Assembly: GCF_017908035.1 (NCBI RefSeq)
Contig: NZ_JAEQMU010000006.1
Coordinates: forward strand, 124,001-188,000
Length of the DNA stretch: 64,000 nucleotides
Origin: Sphingobacterium tabacisoli
Lineage (GTDB): Bacteria > Bacteroidota > Bacteroidia > Sphingobacteriales > Sphingobacteriaceae
Direction of reading: 5' to 3'
Made by a program: the position numbers and the translations under genes. Of this stretch, positions 8,019-16,001 are shown one piece after another (the first letter of the stretch is position 1; every line of letters begins with the position of its first letter). Under the pieces are notes generated by a model, which made no database searches, was not told the origin of the DNA, and saw only the letters and a list, made by a program, of their open reading frames with translations.

Positions 8019-8021
8019 ACA

Positions 8022-8435
8022 CTAGTATTTTTGAGTGTCCATATATGTCTGTAAAATTAGCGTAGCTGAGATGGTATCAACCAGTCCCTTGTCCCGCCTT
8101 TTGTTTTTCTTGATTCCGCTTTGTAAAATAGCCTGAGATGCTATCTTAGAGGTAAATCGCTCATCAACCTCTACGACAGGGATATCAGGGTATTCCCGTT
8201 GTAAGCGCCGAACAAAGCCGACCACATGATGTGCTGACTCTGACGCTGTACCGTCCGTCTGCAATGGCTTGCCGACCACAAAGGTCTCTACCGCTTCCCG
8301 CTGCAGATAATCCTTGAGAAAGTCCCATATCTTTTCGGGATGAACCGTATCCATCGCTGTAGCTATGATCTGTAACGGATCCGAAACCGCAATTCCAATC
8401 CGCTTAGTCCCATAATCAAATGCCATCAATCGCAT
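8022..8435 (-). CDS. ruvX: YqgF/RuvX family nuclease (putative pre-16S rRNA nuclease / Holliday junction resolvase)
   Basis: This is an RNase H-fold protein. From the ATG at 8435 it has 137 residues, the family's normal length and start (MRLMAFDYGTKRIGIAVSD); an in-frame ATG at 8474 would add 13 atypical residues. Acidic active-site candidates are the Asp of FDYG, the Glu of VDERFT and the Asp of KGLVDTISA. The YbeY/RuvX pair is consistent with a shared role in 16S rRNA processing. Confidence 0.93.
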   Translation of the reverse strand: MRLMAFDYGTKRIGIAVSDPLQIIATAMDTVHPEKIWDFLKDYLQREAVETFVVGKPLQTDGTASESAHHVVGFVRRLQREYPDIPVVEVDERFTSKIASQAILQSGIKKNKRRDKGLVDTISATLILQTYMDTQKY

Positions 8436-8524
8436 ATTTTTTTTTCTGAAGTGCCCGTTTCCAAATACTGTCATCGACTTTCATTCCTATCGATAATCTA
8501 ATAGCTTCCTAAAAGTCTTTTTGG

Positions 8525-8532
8525 CAAAGGTA
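8525..8532 (-). promoter_or_regulatory. Candidate ruvX-ybeY -7 box (TACCTTTG)
   Basis: Exact TAnnTTTG on the minus strand, about 90 bases upstream of the chosen ruvX start. No TTG is seen at the -33 distance. The rest of 8436-8689 shows no other feature. Confidence 0.5.
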
Positions 8533-8689
8533 CAATTAGATTCCGATTTTGTTTAAAAACTTTAATGATTCTGTCAATCCACAAGAGTGCAATGGATAGC
8601 TGTAGACTAGGTCGTCTATTAAAAATAAGAAACGAAAAGCACCTTAGGACAGTTCCAGAAAAAAAGTGTAGATTTAGCTTCTTTATAGC

Positions 8690-9412
8690 ATGAAATCAAA
8701 AACTATAAATACGGTAATCCTGTACTTAACGATTACATCGGCTACGCCGCTGTTTTCACAAGTGGCCATACACTCAACAATGGAAGACAATCAAATGGAA
8801 AATTCTAAAATCAAGGGCTTTAACAAATCAGAAAAAAGCATCATTCTCTCAGGCCAGACGGATAGTAAACTCCATATTTACCAGACAACAAACGAAAAAG
8901 AGTTGGCTACTCTAAAAAGCAAATCATCGGATATAGACCCTACAGATCCGCTGCTACCGATTCTAGAGGCGCGTATGTTATTAACCGTTCAGGATCCTAA
9001 TCATTCGGGAGTGGGTATTGCAGCTCCTCAGATAGGCATCAATAGAAATTTGATTTGGGTACAGCGCTTTGATAAGGCTGAAGACCCTTTTGAATTTTAT
9101 ATCAATCCTAAAATAATCTGGAAATCAAAACTCACCCGCCTAGGGGCTGAAGGATGTCTTTCTATCCCCGACCGTAAGGAAGATATACAGCGGAGCTATG
9201 CCATTCGTCTTCAATACCAGGATAAAAAAGGACAGATTATGGAAGAAAACATAGAGGGATTTACCGCAGTGATATTCCAACATGAGGTTGACCATTTATT
9301 GGGAATCCTTTATCCGGACCGTCTTGAAGAACAGACCTCAGCAGGTTATATAGAACTTAACGAGAAGACCCCGTTCTCTCTTCAGATCGATAAAAAAACG
9401 ATACTACCTTAA
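8690..9412 (+). CDS. Peptide deformylase family protein with a signal peptide
   Basis: The protein has 240 residues with all three deformylase motifs: GVGIAAPQIG (107-116), EGCLSIP (154-160, metal-binding Cys156) and QHEVDHLLG (His198, Glu199, His202). All metal ligands and the catalytic Glu are present, so it should be active. Unlike ordinary cytoplasmic deformylases it starts with a hydrophobic stretch ending in PLFSQ, which looks like a Sec signal peptide cut before Gln, followed by an extra segment of about 60 residues. It may be an exported paralogue rather than the housekeeping enzyme, and the substrate is unknown. Confidence 0.85.
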   Translation: MKSKTINTVILYLTITSATPLFSQVAIHSTMEDNQMENSKIKGFNKSEKSIILSGQTDSKLHIYQTTNEKELATLKSKSSDIDPTDPLLPILEARMLLTVQDPNHSGVGIAAPQIGINRNLIWVQRFDKAEDPFEFYINPKIIWKSKLTRLGAEGCLSIPDRKEDIQRSYAIRLQYQDKKGQIMEENIEGFTAVIFQHEVDHLLGILYPDRLEEQTSAGYIELNEKTPFSLQIDKKTILP

Positions 9413-9413
9413 T

Positions 9414-9446
9414 ACTGGTCGCCCCGCAGATTAACGGGCGACCAGT
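9414..9446. terminator. Hairpin between convergent deformylase-like and cyclotransferase genes
   Basis: An 11-bp perfect stem (9414-9424 / 9436-9446) has an 11-base loop. The right arm overlaps the end of the minus-strand gene. The T-run after it is short (GTTTAATTT). Confidence 0.6.
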
Positions 9447-10468
9447 TTAATTTCAAAAAGTTTGCTCCACAACTTACCTGTTACAAACAGGCGCTTAGCT
9501 TGGTGGTCATACGCTATACCATTCAATTCGTTATCTACTGGTTTACGATTCTCATTGTACATCCCCACAAGATTAATTCGTCCCTCAACCGCTCCACTCT
9601 CTGGATTTATGATCACGATGACTTCTTGTTGGTACACATTTGCGTAGACCTTACCATCAATATATTCCAACTCGTTCAGCTGGCCGACAGCACCATTCTC
9701 GTCGTAGACTCCAATAGATGACTCTTCTGCTCCCGTAGTTTTATTAAGAAAATACAAGCGGTTGCTGCCATCCGATTTTATCATCTGCTTACCGTCATAT
9801 GTCAGTCCCCAACCTTCTTTACTAGCTCCATAACTGAAAGAACCAACTTGCTGTAAGTTATCTTTACTATAAATGAAAGCAACATTTTCCATCCAGGTCA
9901 ATAGGACAATCTTATCATCCACAATAGTCATCCCTTCTGCAAAATACTTATCATCCAACTTAATAGACTTCAAAGCCTTACCAGTCTGAAGGTCAATCTT
10001 TCTCAGTTGAGACTTTTCATATCTACCAGAAGATTCATACATTACACCATTCTGATATTGTAATCCCTGAGTAAAAGACTCCGAGTCGTGCGGAAAAGTA
10101 TTGACCACCTCAAATCCGTAATTCTGCGCATTGGGTGGCAACACCATAACATTACTGTAAGCAATATCTTCTTTTCCTTCGACATACACTCTTGCAGACA
10201 ATGAACGATCCCCTAAGCCATAGCCTTTAGTATCAAAGACGACAGAGCTGGTATCACGTTTAGTTTCAAACACATTACCGTCAATAGAATATACAACAGA
10301 ATCTACCGCAACATTCGGAAAATTAAGTGTTAATTTAACCTGTTCGCCATAAGCAATGCGCTTCCCAGAGTCAGGATGCAGAAATTCTAGCTTACCTTTT
10401 TGCGTTTTACAGCCCACAACTGCAATTACTACTGCTATCAATAATCCTACTGCTGCTTTATTTTTCAT
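9431..10468 (-). CDS. Glutaminyl-peptide cyclotransferase (glutamine cyclotransferase family), lipoprotein
   Basis: The 345-residue lipoprotein has a lipobox at VVGCK (Cys20). An Ig-like segment (about 25-110) precedes a five-bladed propeller typical of plant/bacterial type glutaminyl cyclases (PF05096). Motifs include FTQGL, YESSGRYEKSQL, YFAEGM, EGWGL, SDGSNRLYF and LNELEYIDGKVYANV. The family converts N-terminal Gln to pyroglutamate; on the periplasmic side it would act on proteins whose signal peptides end just before Gln. It lies 38 bases after yraN on the same strand. Confidence 0.9.
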   Translation of the reverse strand: MKNKAAVGLLIAVVIAVVGCKTQKGKLEFLHPDSGKRIAYGEQVKLTLNFPNVAVDSVVYSIDGNVFETKRDTSSVVFDTKGYGLGDRSLSARVYVEGKEDIAYSNVMVLPPNAQNYGFEVVNTFPHDSESFTQGLQYQNGVMYESSGRYEKSQLRKIDLQTGKALKSIKLDDKYFAEGMTIVDDKIVLLTWMENVAFIYSKDNLQQVGSFSYGASKEGWGLTYDGKQMIKSDGSNRLYFLNKTTGAEESSIGVYDENGAVGQLNELEYIDGKVYANVYQQEVIVIINPESGAVEGRINLVGMYNENRKPVDNELNGIAYDHQAKRLFVTGKLWSKLFEIKLVAR

Positions 10469-10506
10469 CGTAATCTAATTACTTTAATAAGTTTATTCTT
10501 CACTTC

Positions 10507-10860
10507 TTAATTACTCCAAAAGGCATCTTTAATCAATTCAACCTCTTTAGTTTTTAGGTAGACCGATATAATATCGAATCGTATTTCTCCTTCAAAACGC
10601 TTAATCTTTATATAGGCCTCGGCCAACTTGATCAAATTGTTCCTCTTCTTCCAATCCACAAATTCTACCGGTTCCCCAAAAGCCGTATTTGTCCGACTTT
10701 TCACTTCAATAAAAACGAGAACATCGCCATCCATCGCTACTATATCAACTTCCCAATAACGATAGCGCCAATTTGTATCCAATAGATTATAGCCCAGCTT
10801 TTGGACAAAACCGAGAGCCAATTGCTCTCCATACTGACCCGATAATAAATGCTTCGCCAT
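10507..10860 (-). CDS. YraN family protein (UPF0102)
   Basis: This is a 117-residue protein with the restriction-endonuclease-like core seen in YraN: GEQLALGFVQKLGY, WEVDIVAMDGDVLVFIEVK and, near the end, IRFDIISV. The Glu, Asp and ExK residues match a nuclease active site, but the biochemical role of the family is not settled. It lies 71 bases downstream of dnaG. Confidence 0.9.
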   Translation of the reverse strand: MAKHLLSGQYGEQLALGFVQKLGYNLLDTNWRYRYWEVDIVAMDGDVLVFIEVKSRTNTAFGEPVEFVDWKKRNNLIKLAEAYIKIKRFEGEIRFDIISVYLKTKEVELIKDAFWSN

Positions 10861-10931
10861 ATCCTGGAAAAATCATTTCATAAACTTAGAAAAAATGCAT
10901 CAAATTCGGTTATCCGTTCCGAAAAAAGGCA

Positions 10932-12926
10932 TCACTTGACAATTGTGTTTCCCAATAGGTTACCCAATAACTGTTCGCCCTCTTTTAGCTTTTGATATTT
11001 ATGCAATGCAATTTCCATATCTTCGGCACTCAGCGGTTGTTTGAGTTCCTCTCTAACCTTATGCATCTCCGAAGCAAACTTTCTCTTTTTAATCCGATAG
11101 ATCGCCTGGATAACAAGCTCTTTCAGATGTTCAATCTCCTTCGTTATATAGATTTTGCGCTTATCATCATTCCAGTTAGGGCTCAGTTCATAGCGGGACG
11201 CAATACAATCTACAGCTAATTTTGATACATCATTGTCTTCATGCGCAATAAAAAACTTAGCTTCTGGCACTTCAAAACTCTCCGCCTGTTTCTTAAAAAC
11301 AGCGACAATCTTAGCACTCGCACTATCGTCAAATGTCAGATCTTCGATACTGCCCAGCAAATAAGGGGCAACCGGGATATCTCCGTTTCCCTCCCAGCTT
11401 ACCAACTCTCTCCCGTAATTTAACAGAATCCGAACAATCTCTCTTTCTTGTAATACCTCGGCCGTAATGACTTGCTCTACTCCCCCTTCAGGCATTCCTG
11501 CATCAGATCGCTCCTGCTCTGTCATAAAGAAATCCGGAGGAGGCATATCTCCTTCTGGACCGATCGACATATGAGACGGTGCCGATTTAGCACTACTTGC
11601 TTTCTTATCTTGTGCCTTTGCCTTATTGATTCGAATTTTGTTCAGCTCAGTCAGCAATACCCGCTCTTCGATATCCAGTAAAGAACTACACTGACGTATA
11701 AAGACGGACACTTTTATTTCATCGGGAATAAGCGCAATACTCTCCACCACATCCCGAATTACCTCAGCACGTTTTATGGGGTCATCCTTTGCATCCTTTA
11801 GCAGAATGTGCGTCTTGTAAAATATAAAATCCTCCTGATGTGCAGCGATATAGGCGATAAACGCTGCAGAACCAACCTGCTTAATATAAGAATCGGGATC
11901 ATTCCCATCCGGGAAAAGAAGCACCTTTACATTCAATCCCTCTTCCAACAACATGTCAGTTCCCCGCAAAGAGGCCTTTATACCGGCGGCATCTCCGTCA
12001 TAAAGGATCACAACGTTTTTCGTAAACCGGGAAATTAGCTTGATCTGCCCGGTAGTCAACGAGGTTCCTGACGAAGAAACAACATTCTCTACCCCAGCCT
12101 GATGCATTGCAATAACATCGGCATACCCTTCTACCAAATAGCACAGATCCGCATCCATCACCGCCTTTTTGGCGTGGTTTAATCCGTATAGGACATCGGA
12201 TTTATGGTAAATTTCACTTTCTGGCGAGTTGACATATTTGGGCGTAGACTTTTCCGTCTTTAGCGTTCGACCGCCAAAACCAATGATACGGCCTGTCAGA
12301 TTATGTATAGGAAAAATTACCCGTCCGCGGAACCGGTCATACAGACTCTTATCATCCCGTTCGATGGCAAGCCCTATATCGGATAGATAAGACTCCTGAA
12401 AGCCATCTTTTTTGGCGGCATCGACCAAAGCAGTCCATTGATCGGGAGAATATCCCAGATCAAACTTTTTGATGATGTCATCCCTGTACCCTCTTTCCTT
12501 AAAGTAAGACAGTGCTATCGATCTCCCAGAATCGGTCTCCCAAAGGTGTTGCTTAAAGAATTTGCCAGCCCATTGACTCAACACATACAGACTCTCGCGT
12601 TTATCCTGAGCCGCCATCTGTGCGGGACTACGCTCCACCTCTTCGATTTCAATACTGTATTTGCTGGCTAGATAACGAATTGCTTCAGGGTAGGAAAACT
12701 TTTCCAACTCCATTACAAACTTAAGAGAATCTCCCCCTGCCCCACAACCGAAGCACTTGTAAATGCCTTTAGCTACAGATACGTGAAAAGAAGGTGTTTT
12801 TTCATTATGAAACGGGCAATTTCCAATTAGCGAAGTTCCTCTCTTTTTGAGATCTACAAACTCTCCGACGACTTCCTCAATCCGTGCCGTATCTAATACC
12901 TTATCTATGGTTTCTTTCGTAATCAA
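10932..12926 (-). CDS. dnaG: DNA primase
   Basis: DnaG makes RNA primers at the replication fork. The protein has 664 residues. The zinc ribbon reads CPFH (Cys37, His40) and CFGC (Cys58, Cys61). The Toprim domain has LVEGYADVIA, SSSGTSLT and LYDGDAAGIKA with the metal-binding acidic residues. The C-terminal part (about 430-664) is the DnaB-binding region. The start codon is TTG, supported by GGGAGG four bases upstream and by the family-typical N-terminus (MITKETIDKVLDTARIEEVV). Confidence 0.97.
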   Translation of the reverse strand: MITKETIDKVLDTARIEEVVGEFVDLKKRGTSLIGNCPFHNEKTPSFHVSVAKGIYKCFGCGAGGDSLKFVMELEKFSYPEAIRYLASKYSIEIEEVERSPAQMAAQDKRESLYVLSQWAGKFFKQHLWETDSGRSIALSYFKERGYRDDIIKKFDLGYSPDQWTALVDAAKKDGFQESYLSDIGLAIERDDKSLYDRFRGRVIFPIHNLTGRIIGFGGRTLKTEKSTPKYVNSPESEIYHKSDVLYGLNHAKKAVMDADLCYLVEGYADVIAMHQAGVENVVSSSGTSLTTGQIKLISRFTKNVVILYDGDAAGIKASLRGTDMLLEEGLNVKVLLFPDGNDPDSYIKQVGSAAFIAYIAAHQEDFIFYKTHILLKDAKDDPIKRAEVIRDVVESIALIPDEIKVSVFIRQCSSLLDIEERVLLTELNKIRINKAKAQDKKASSAKSAPSHMSIGPEGDMPPPDFFMTEQERSDAGMPEGGVEQVITAEVLQEREIVRILLNYGRELVSWEGNGDIPVAPYLLGSIEDLTFDDSASAKIVAVFKKQAESFEVPEAKFFIAHEDNDVSKLAVDCIASRYELSPNWNDDKRKIYITKEIEHLKELVIQAIYRIKKRKFASEMHKVREELKQPLSAEDMEIALHKYQKLKEGEQLLGNLLGNTIVK

Positions 12927-12930
12927 CTAT

Positions 12931-12936
12931 CCTCCC
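12931..12936 (-). promoter_or_regulatory. Shine-Dalgarno sequence for dnaG (GGGAGG)
   Basis: On the minus strand GGGAGG is followed by ATAG and TTG. A strong SD is rare in this window and decides the non-ATG start of dnaG. Confidence 0.7.
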
Positions 12937-12957
12937 TGTCTTAATATCCCGATAGAA

Positions 12958-13155
12958 CTACTGCTCTACTTTTGCCTCATTCATAAATAGGTATACCAAC
13001 CCTCCGAATACAGGAATAATTATAATTCCTAGCATCCAAAGAACTTTGGCTGTCTTCTTAACCTGCGCATTCATGAGGCACTTATAGAGCGCAAAGAGCG
13101 GTACAAGAACAATTACTGCCCCGAATAAATAGGTAAAAACCTCTTGTATATCCAT
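12958..13155 (-). CDS. Small membrane protein with PLDc_N-type domain
   Basis: The protein has 65 residues from the ATG at 13155; the longer in-frame start is a TTG at 13185 that lies in the -7 box. Two hydrophobic helices (about 7-25 and 37-57) flank a basic loop, and the second contains IIIIPVFGGLVYLF, the pattern of the phospholipase D nuclease N-terminal (PF13396) membrane segment. Its function is unknown. It is the first gene of the unit that continues with dnaG after 31 bases. Confidence 0.75.
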   Translation of the reverse strand: MDIQEVFTYLFGAVIVLVPLFALYKCLMNAQVKKTAKVLWMLGIIIIPVFGGLVYLFMNEAKVEQ

Positions 13156-13182
13156 ACTCACCCTTTTTAGTCTTGTGTATTT

Positions 13183-13190
13183 CAAATTTA
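13183..13190 (-). promoter_or_regulatory. Candidate -7 box for the PLDc_N protein / dnaG unit (TAAATTTG)
   Basis: Exact TAnnTTTG on the minus strand, 27 bases before the ATG at 13155. It supports the shorter reading frame and marks the start of the dnaG-yraN-cyclotransferase unit. Confidence 0.5.
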
Positions 13191-13310
13191 GAAATTAAAA
13201 ATCAGATTCTCTTATAGTCAAGGTCAAGAGCATTAGATAAAGTTAAGAAGGTAAAAGGGGAAGAGGTGAATTAAGGATTTCACAACATTACAATTTCACA
13301 ATAAATTAGC

Positions 13311-13318
13311 TATTTTTG
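13311..13318 (+). promoter_or_regulatory. Candidate ugd -7 box (TATTTTTG)
   Basis: Exact TAnnTTTG, 22 bases before the ATG of the UDP-glucose dehydrogenase gene. No clear -33 TTG. Confidence 0.5.
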
Positions 13319-13340
13319 TGCTTCTAAAACTTGCTGAGAG

Positions 13341-14726
13341 ATGGCTTTTACAATAAAAAAAATATGTTGCATTGGTGCTGGTTATGTAGGTGGTCCGACG
13401 ATGTCGGTCATCGCACAACAATGTCCTGATATACAGATCACACTTGTGGACATGAATACCGAACGGATTGCAGCCTGGAACAACCCAGATCTAGATCAAC
13501 TCCCCATCTATGAACCTGGTCTATCCGATATTGTAGCCGAAGCCCGTGACCGAAATCTCTTCTTTTCTACCGATGTAGAAAAGGCAATCGAAGAAGCAGA
13601 TATGATATTTATCTCCGTCAATACACCTACCAAAAACTATGGAAAAGGCAAGGGGATGGCTGCTGACCTCAAATATATTGAGCTCTGCGCAAGACAGATT
13701 GCTGATGTAGCTACCTCTGATAAGATTGTAGTCGAGAAATCCACACTCCCAGTACGCACAGCGGCAGCACTAAAGAGTATTTTACACAATACGGGATCTT
13801 CCGTAAACTTTCATATCCTATCCAACCCTGAATTTCTAGCAGAGGGAACAGCTGTACAGGACTTGCTAAATCCAGACCGCGTACTGATCGGCGGAGAGAA
13901 CAAAGAAGCCATACAAGCACTGGTTGACATCTATGCGGGGTGGGTAGACAAAGACCGTATCCTAACAACCAACCTTTGGTCCTCGGAACTCTCTAAACTC
14001 ACCGCCAACGCATTCCTTGCGCAGCGAGTATCCTCTATAAACTCGATCTCTGAGCTCTGCGAAAAAACAGGTGCGGATGTACAGGAGGTCGCTAAGGCTA
14101 TTGGCATGGACACGCGAATAGGCTCCAAATTCCTCAAAGCATCGGTAGGTTTTGGAGGATCCTGCTTCCAAAAAGATATATTGAACCTAGTTTACATCGC
14201 TCGTTCTTATAACCTGCAAGAGGTAGCTGACTATTGGGAACAGGTCATTTTAATGAACGATCATCAGAAACAACGATTTGCAGATAATATTATTCAGACG
14301 CTCTTCAATACGGTAAACGGGAAGAAAATAGCGATCTTAGGATGGGCTTTCAAGAAAGACACCAATGACACAAGGGAATCAGCGGCCATCTATGTAGCGG
14401 ATCACTTACTCAATGAACAGGCCGACATCCATGTATACGACCCTAAGGTACCTGCAGAAAAAGTATTCGTAGATTTAGAATACCTAAATAGTCGTCCTGA
14501 TGCCGAAACAAGACGCTTGGCATCGGTAAGTGAAGATCCTTATGAGGCCTGTAAAGATGCTCATGCTATTGCGATATTGACGGAGTGGGACGAATTTAAA
14601 ACCTACGATTGGGCAAGAATTAAACGCAGTATGAAAAGTCCTTCATTTATATTTGACGGTCGCAAACTATTGGAAAGAGCCCAGCTTGAGGAGCTTGGAT
14701 TTGTGTATTATGCCATCGGCGAGTAG
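13341..14726 (+). CDS. ugd: UDP-glucose 6-dehydrogenase (animal/plant-like subtype)
   Basis: This NAD-dependent enzyme makes UDP-glucuronate for polysaccharides. The protein has 461 residues. The Rossmann motif is CCIGAGYVGGPTMSVIA; other features are LPIYEPGL, VNTPTK, VEKSTLPV, NPEFLAEGTA and GFGGSCFQKD with the catalytic Cys275. The C-terminal UDP-binding domain has GWAFKKDTNDTRES. The wording of these motifs is closer to what I recall of plant and animal enzymes than to the shorter E. coli-type Ugd. It is monocistronic and divergent from the dnaG unit. Confidence 0.95.
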   Translation: MAFTIKKICCIGAGYVGGPTMSVIAQQCPDIQITLVDMNTERIAAWNNPDLDQLPIYEPGLSDIVAEARDRNLFFSTDVEKAIEEADMIFISVNTPTKNYGKGKGMAADLKYIELCARQIADVATSDKIVVEKSTLPVRTAAALKSILHNTGSSVNFHILSNPEFLAEGTAVQDLLNPDRVLIGGENKEAIQALVDIYAGWVDKDRILTTNLWSSELSKLTANAFLAQRVSSINSISELCEKTGADVQEVAKAIGMDTRIGSKFLKASVGFGGSCFQKDILNLVYIARSYNLQEVADYWEQVILMNDHQKQRFADNIIQTLFNTVNGKKIAILGWAFKKDTNDTRESAAIYVADHLLNEQADIHVYDPKVPAEKVFVDLEYLNSRPDAETRRLASVSEDPYEACKDAHAIAILTEWDEFKTYDWARIKRSMKSPSFIFDGRKLLERAQLEELGFVYYAIGE

Positions 14727-14836
14727 CGGAATCTCCATCTCCTATATAACGATTTAGCTTGCACATTAGCTCTAGGTTTAACGGTATTGCATATAAAAAT
14801 GAATTTGCGTATGTTTATACCTAAGAACCAATAAGA

Positions 14837-15220
14837 ATGCTAATGAAGCATATTATTTTTGTTGATGCGGTATATATAGGAGTTTTTCATTTCAGATGCT
14901 TCATTTTTGAACACCGTAACCAAGAAGTGGGTTTTGGCATCTTTTTAGATGAACACCCAGAAGCGTTGATTTGGTTCGAACCAGAGGGTGAGAGCAGTGC
15001 CATTCTCCACATCAATGACGAACTCGCTCAAGTAATCAGTACGCAGTCACAATCCAACAAAGACCAACGCAAGGAAAACTTCAAACGTTTTATGAAGTTC
15101 GTTAAAGATAGCGAACGTATCGCTTCCAAAATGGTATTCAAGGGCCGGAAGGTAGAATATCTGAGCAAGAGCGAGGATCTAGTCAAAATAAAAAATGACT
15201 ATATCAGTAAGGTGAATTAG
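14837..15220 (+). CDS. Hypothetical protein, 127 residues
   Basis: I do not recognise this protein. It starts with MLMKHIIFVDAVYIGVFHF, which is hydrophobic but lacks a signal-peptide cleavage site. The middle has an acidic/aromatic strand pattern (FLDEHPEALIWFEPEG), and the C-terminal half is charged and helical (SNKDQRKENFKRFMKFVKDSERIASKM), ending in YISKVN. An alternative ATG lies at 14843. The codon use is ordinary and the frame ends cleanly 95 bases before the next gene. Confidence 0.55.
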   Translation: MLMKHIIFVDAVYIGVFHFRCFIFEHRNQEVGFGIFLDEHPEALIWFEPEGESSAILHINDELAQVISTQSQSNKDQRKENFKRFMKFVKDSERIASKMVFKGRKVEYLSKSEDLVKIKNDYISKVN

Positions 15221-15243
15221 GCCTAAATTCAAACATATTTCAC

Positions 15244-15275
15244 TATCTTTAGGACACTAGTGGATAGACCACTAG
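15244..15275 (+). promoter_or_regulatory. Near-consensus -7 box with a 7-bp hairpin just downstream
   Basis: TATCTTTA (15244-15251) differs from TAnnTTTG only in the last base. CTAGTGG / CCACTAG (15257-15263 / 15269-15275, 5-base loop) follows at once, so it would form the 5' end of the mRNA for the gene at 15316. Confidence 0.3.
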
Positions 15276-15315
15276 CAACATAGATCTGCAAACAATGTAT
15301 TAAAAAACATCTATT

Positions 15316-15651
15316 ATGGACAGTAGTAAAAAGAGATACACCTATGACACCTTGAGTGAAGCCGTCAATGATTTGCAAAAAAGAGGCTATACGTATGACT
15401 TTTTGATCCCTGAAGAACAGGAGTGTATCTATTGTACAGAAAACTCTTTGGAACTTTCTCCTGATGAATTCAGCATAGAAGAAATCTACCGATTTGAGGG
15501 AATGACCGATCCTGGTGACGAAAGCATTGTATTTGCAATTTCATCAAAAAAACATAACATCAAAGGACTTGTAATCAATAGCTTTGGAGCTGACTTCGGC
15601 TATCGTTCATCCAAACTGGTGGAAGATCTTTATAAGAAGTCTAGAGGATAG
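15316..15651 (+). CDS. Small conserved Bacteroidota protein, function unknown
   Basis: A 111-residue soluble protein. It opens with YDTLSEAVNDLQKRGYTYDF, continues with an acidic middle (LSPDEFSIEEIYRFEG) and then a strand-rich part (ESIVFAISSKKHNIKGLVINSFG). I recall short Bacteroidota proteins of this pattern carrying the label 'phosphoribosylpyrophosphate synthetase'; nothing here resembles real PRPP synthetase, so that name should not be trusted. No membrane segment or cofactor motif is visible. Confidence 0.75.
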   Translation: MDSSKKRYTYDTLSEAVNDLQKRGYTYDFLIPEEQECIYCTENSLELSPDEFSIEEIYRFEGMTDPGDESIVFAISSKKHNIKGLVINSFGADFGYRSSKLVEDLYKKSRG

Positions 15652-15691
15652 CATTTATCCAAAAGGATTACCTCACCTCCATTAACGTTCA

Positions 15692-15774
15692 TAAAAAACT
15701 TTCATGATTCCTTTGGATCAACAACAGGCATGAAAGTTCTTGATGGCCTTTGAGAACAGACACTTTCAGAAAAA
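15692..15774 (-). repeat. 83-bp dispersed repeat, copy A (see 52649-52731)
   Basis: Read on the minus strand, this segment aligns without gaps to 52649-52731 with about 12 mismatches in 83 bases by hand count. Both copies are bounded by six T. Inside, AACTTTCAT and ATGAAAGTT can pair around a conserved 24-base loop, and the right arm runs into T6. It lies in a gene-free region (15652-16001) that also holds a small hairpin, ATTCTAA/TTAGAAT at 15894-15910, and an interrupted GC stem around 15953-15987 near the end of the TetR gene. Confidence 0.75.
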
Positions 15775-16001
15775 ACAAGGACCTTATTTCGGGATTGTTA
15801 CTCTATAAGGATGTACTGTGGGAAAGTGAATCTAGATCCGTCATTACTTTATAAGCAAAGTACAATCGTCCCTACGCCTACACGAGCCGTAACATTCTAA
15901 AGGTTAGAATAATCTACTCCAAGATATGTTATAACCCCGGGCTTCTATACAAGGGATCGTCTCTCTATTTTCGAGAGTTCCCTAATTCGTAATGAACAAT
16001 T

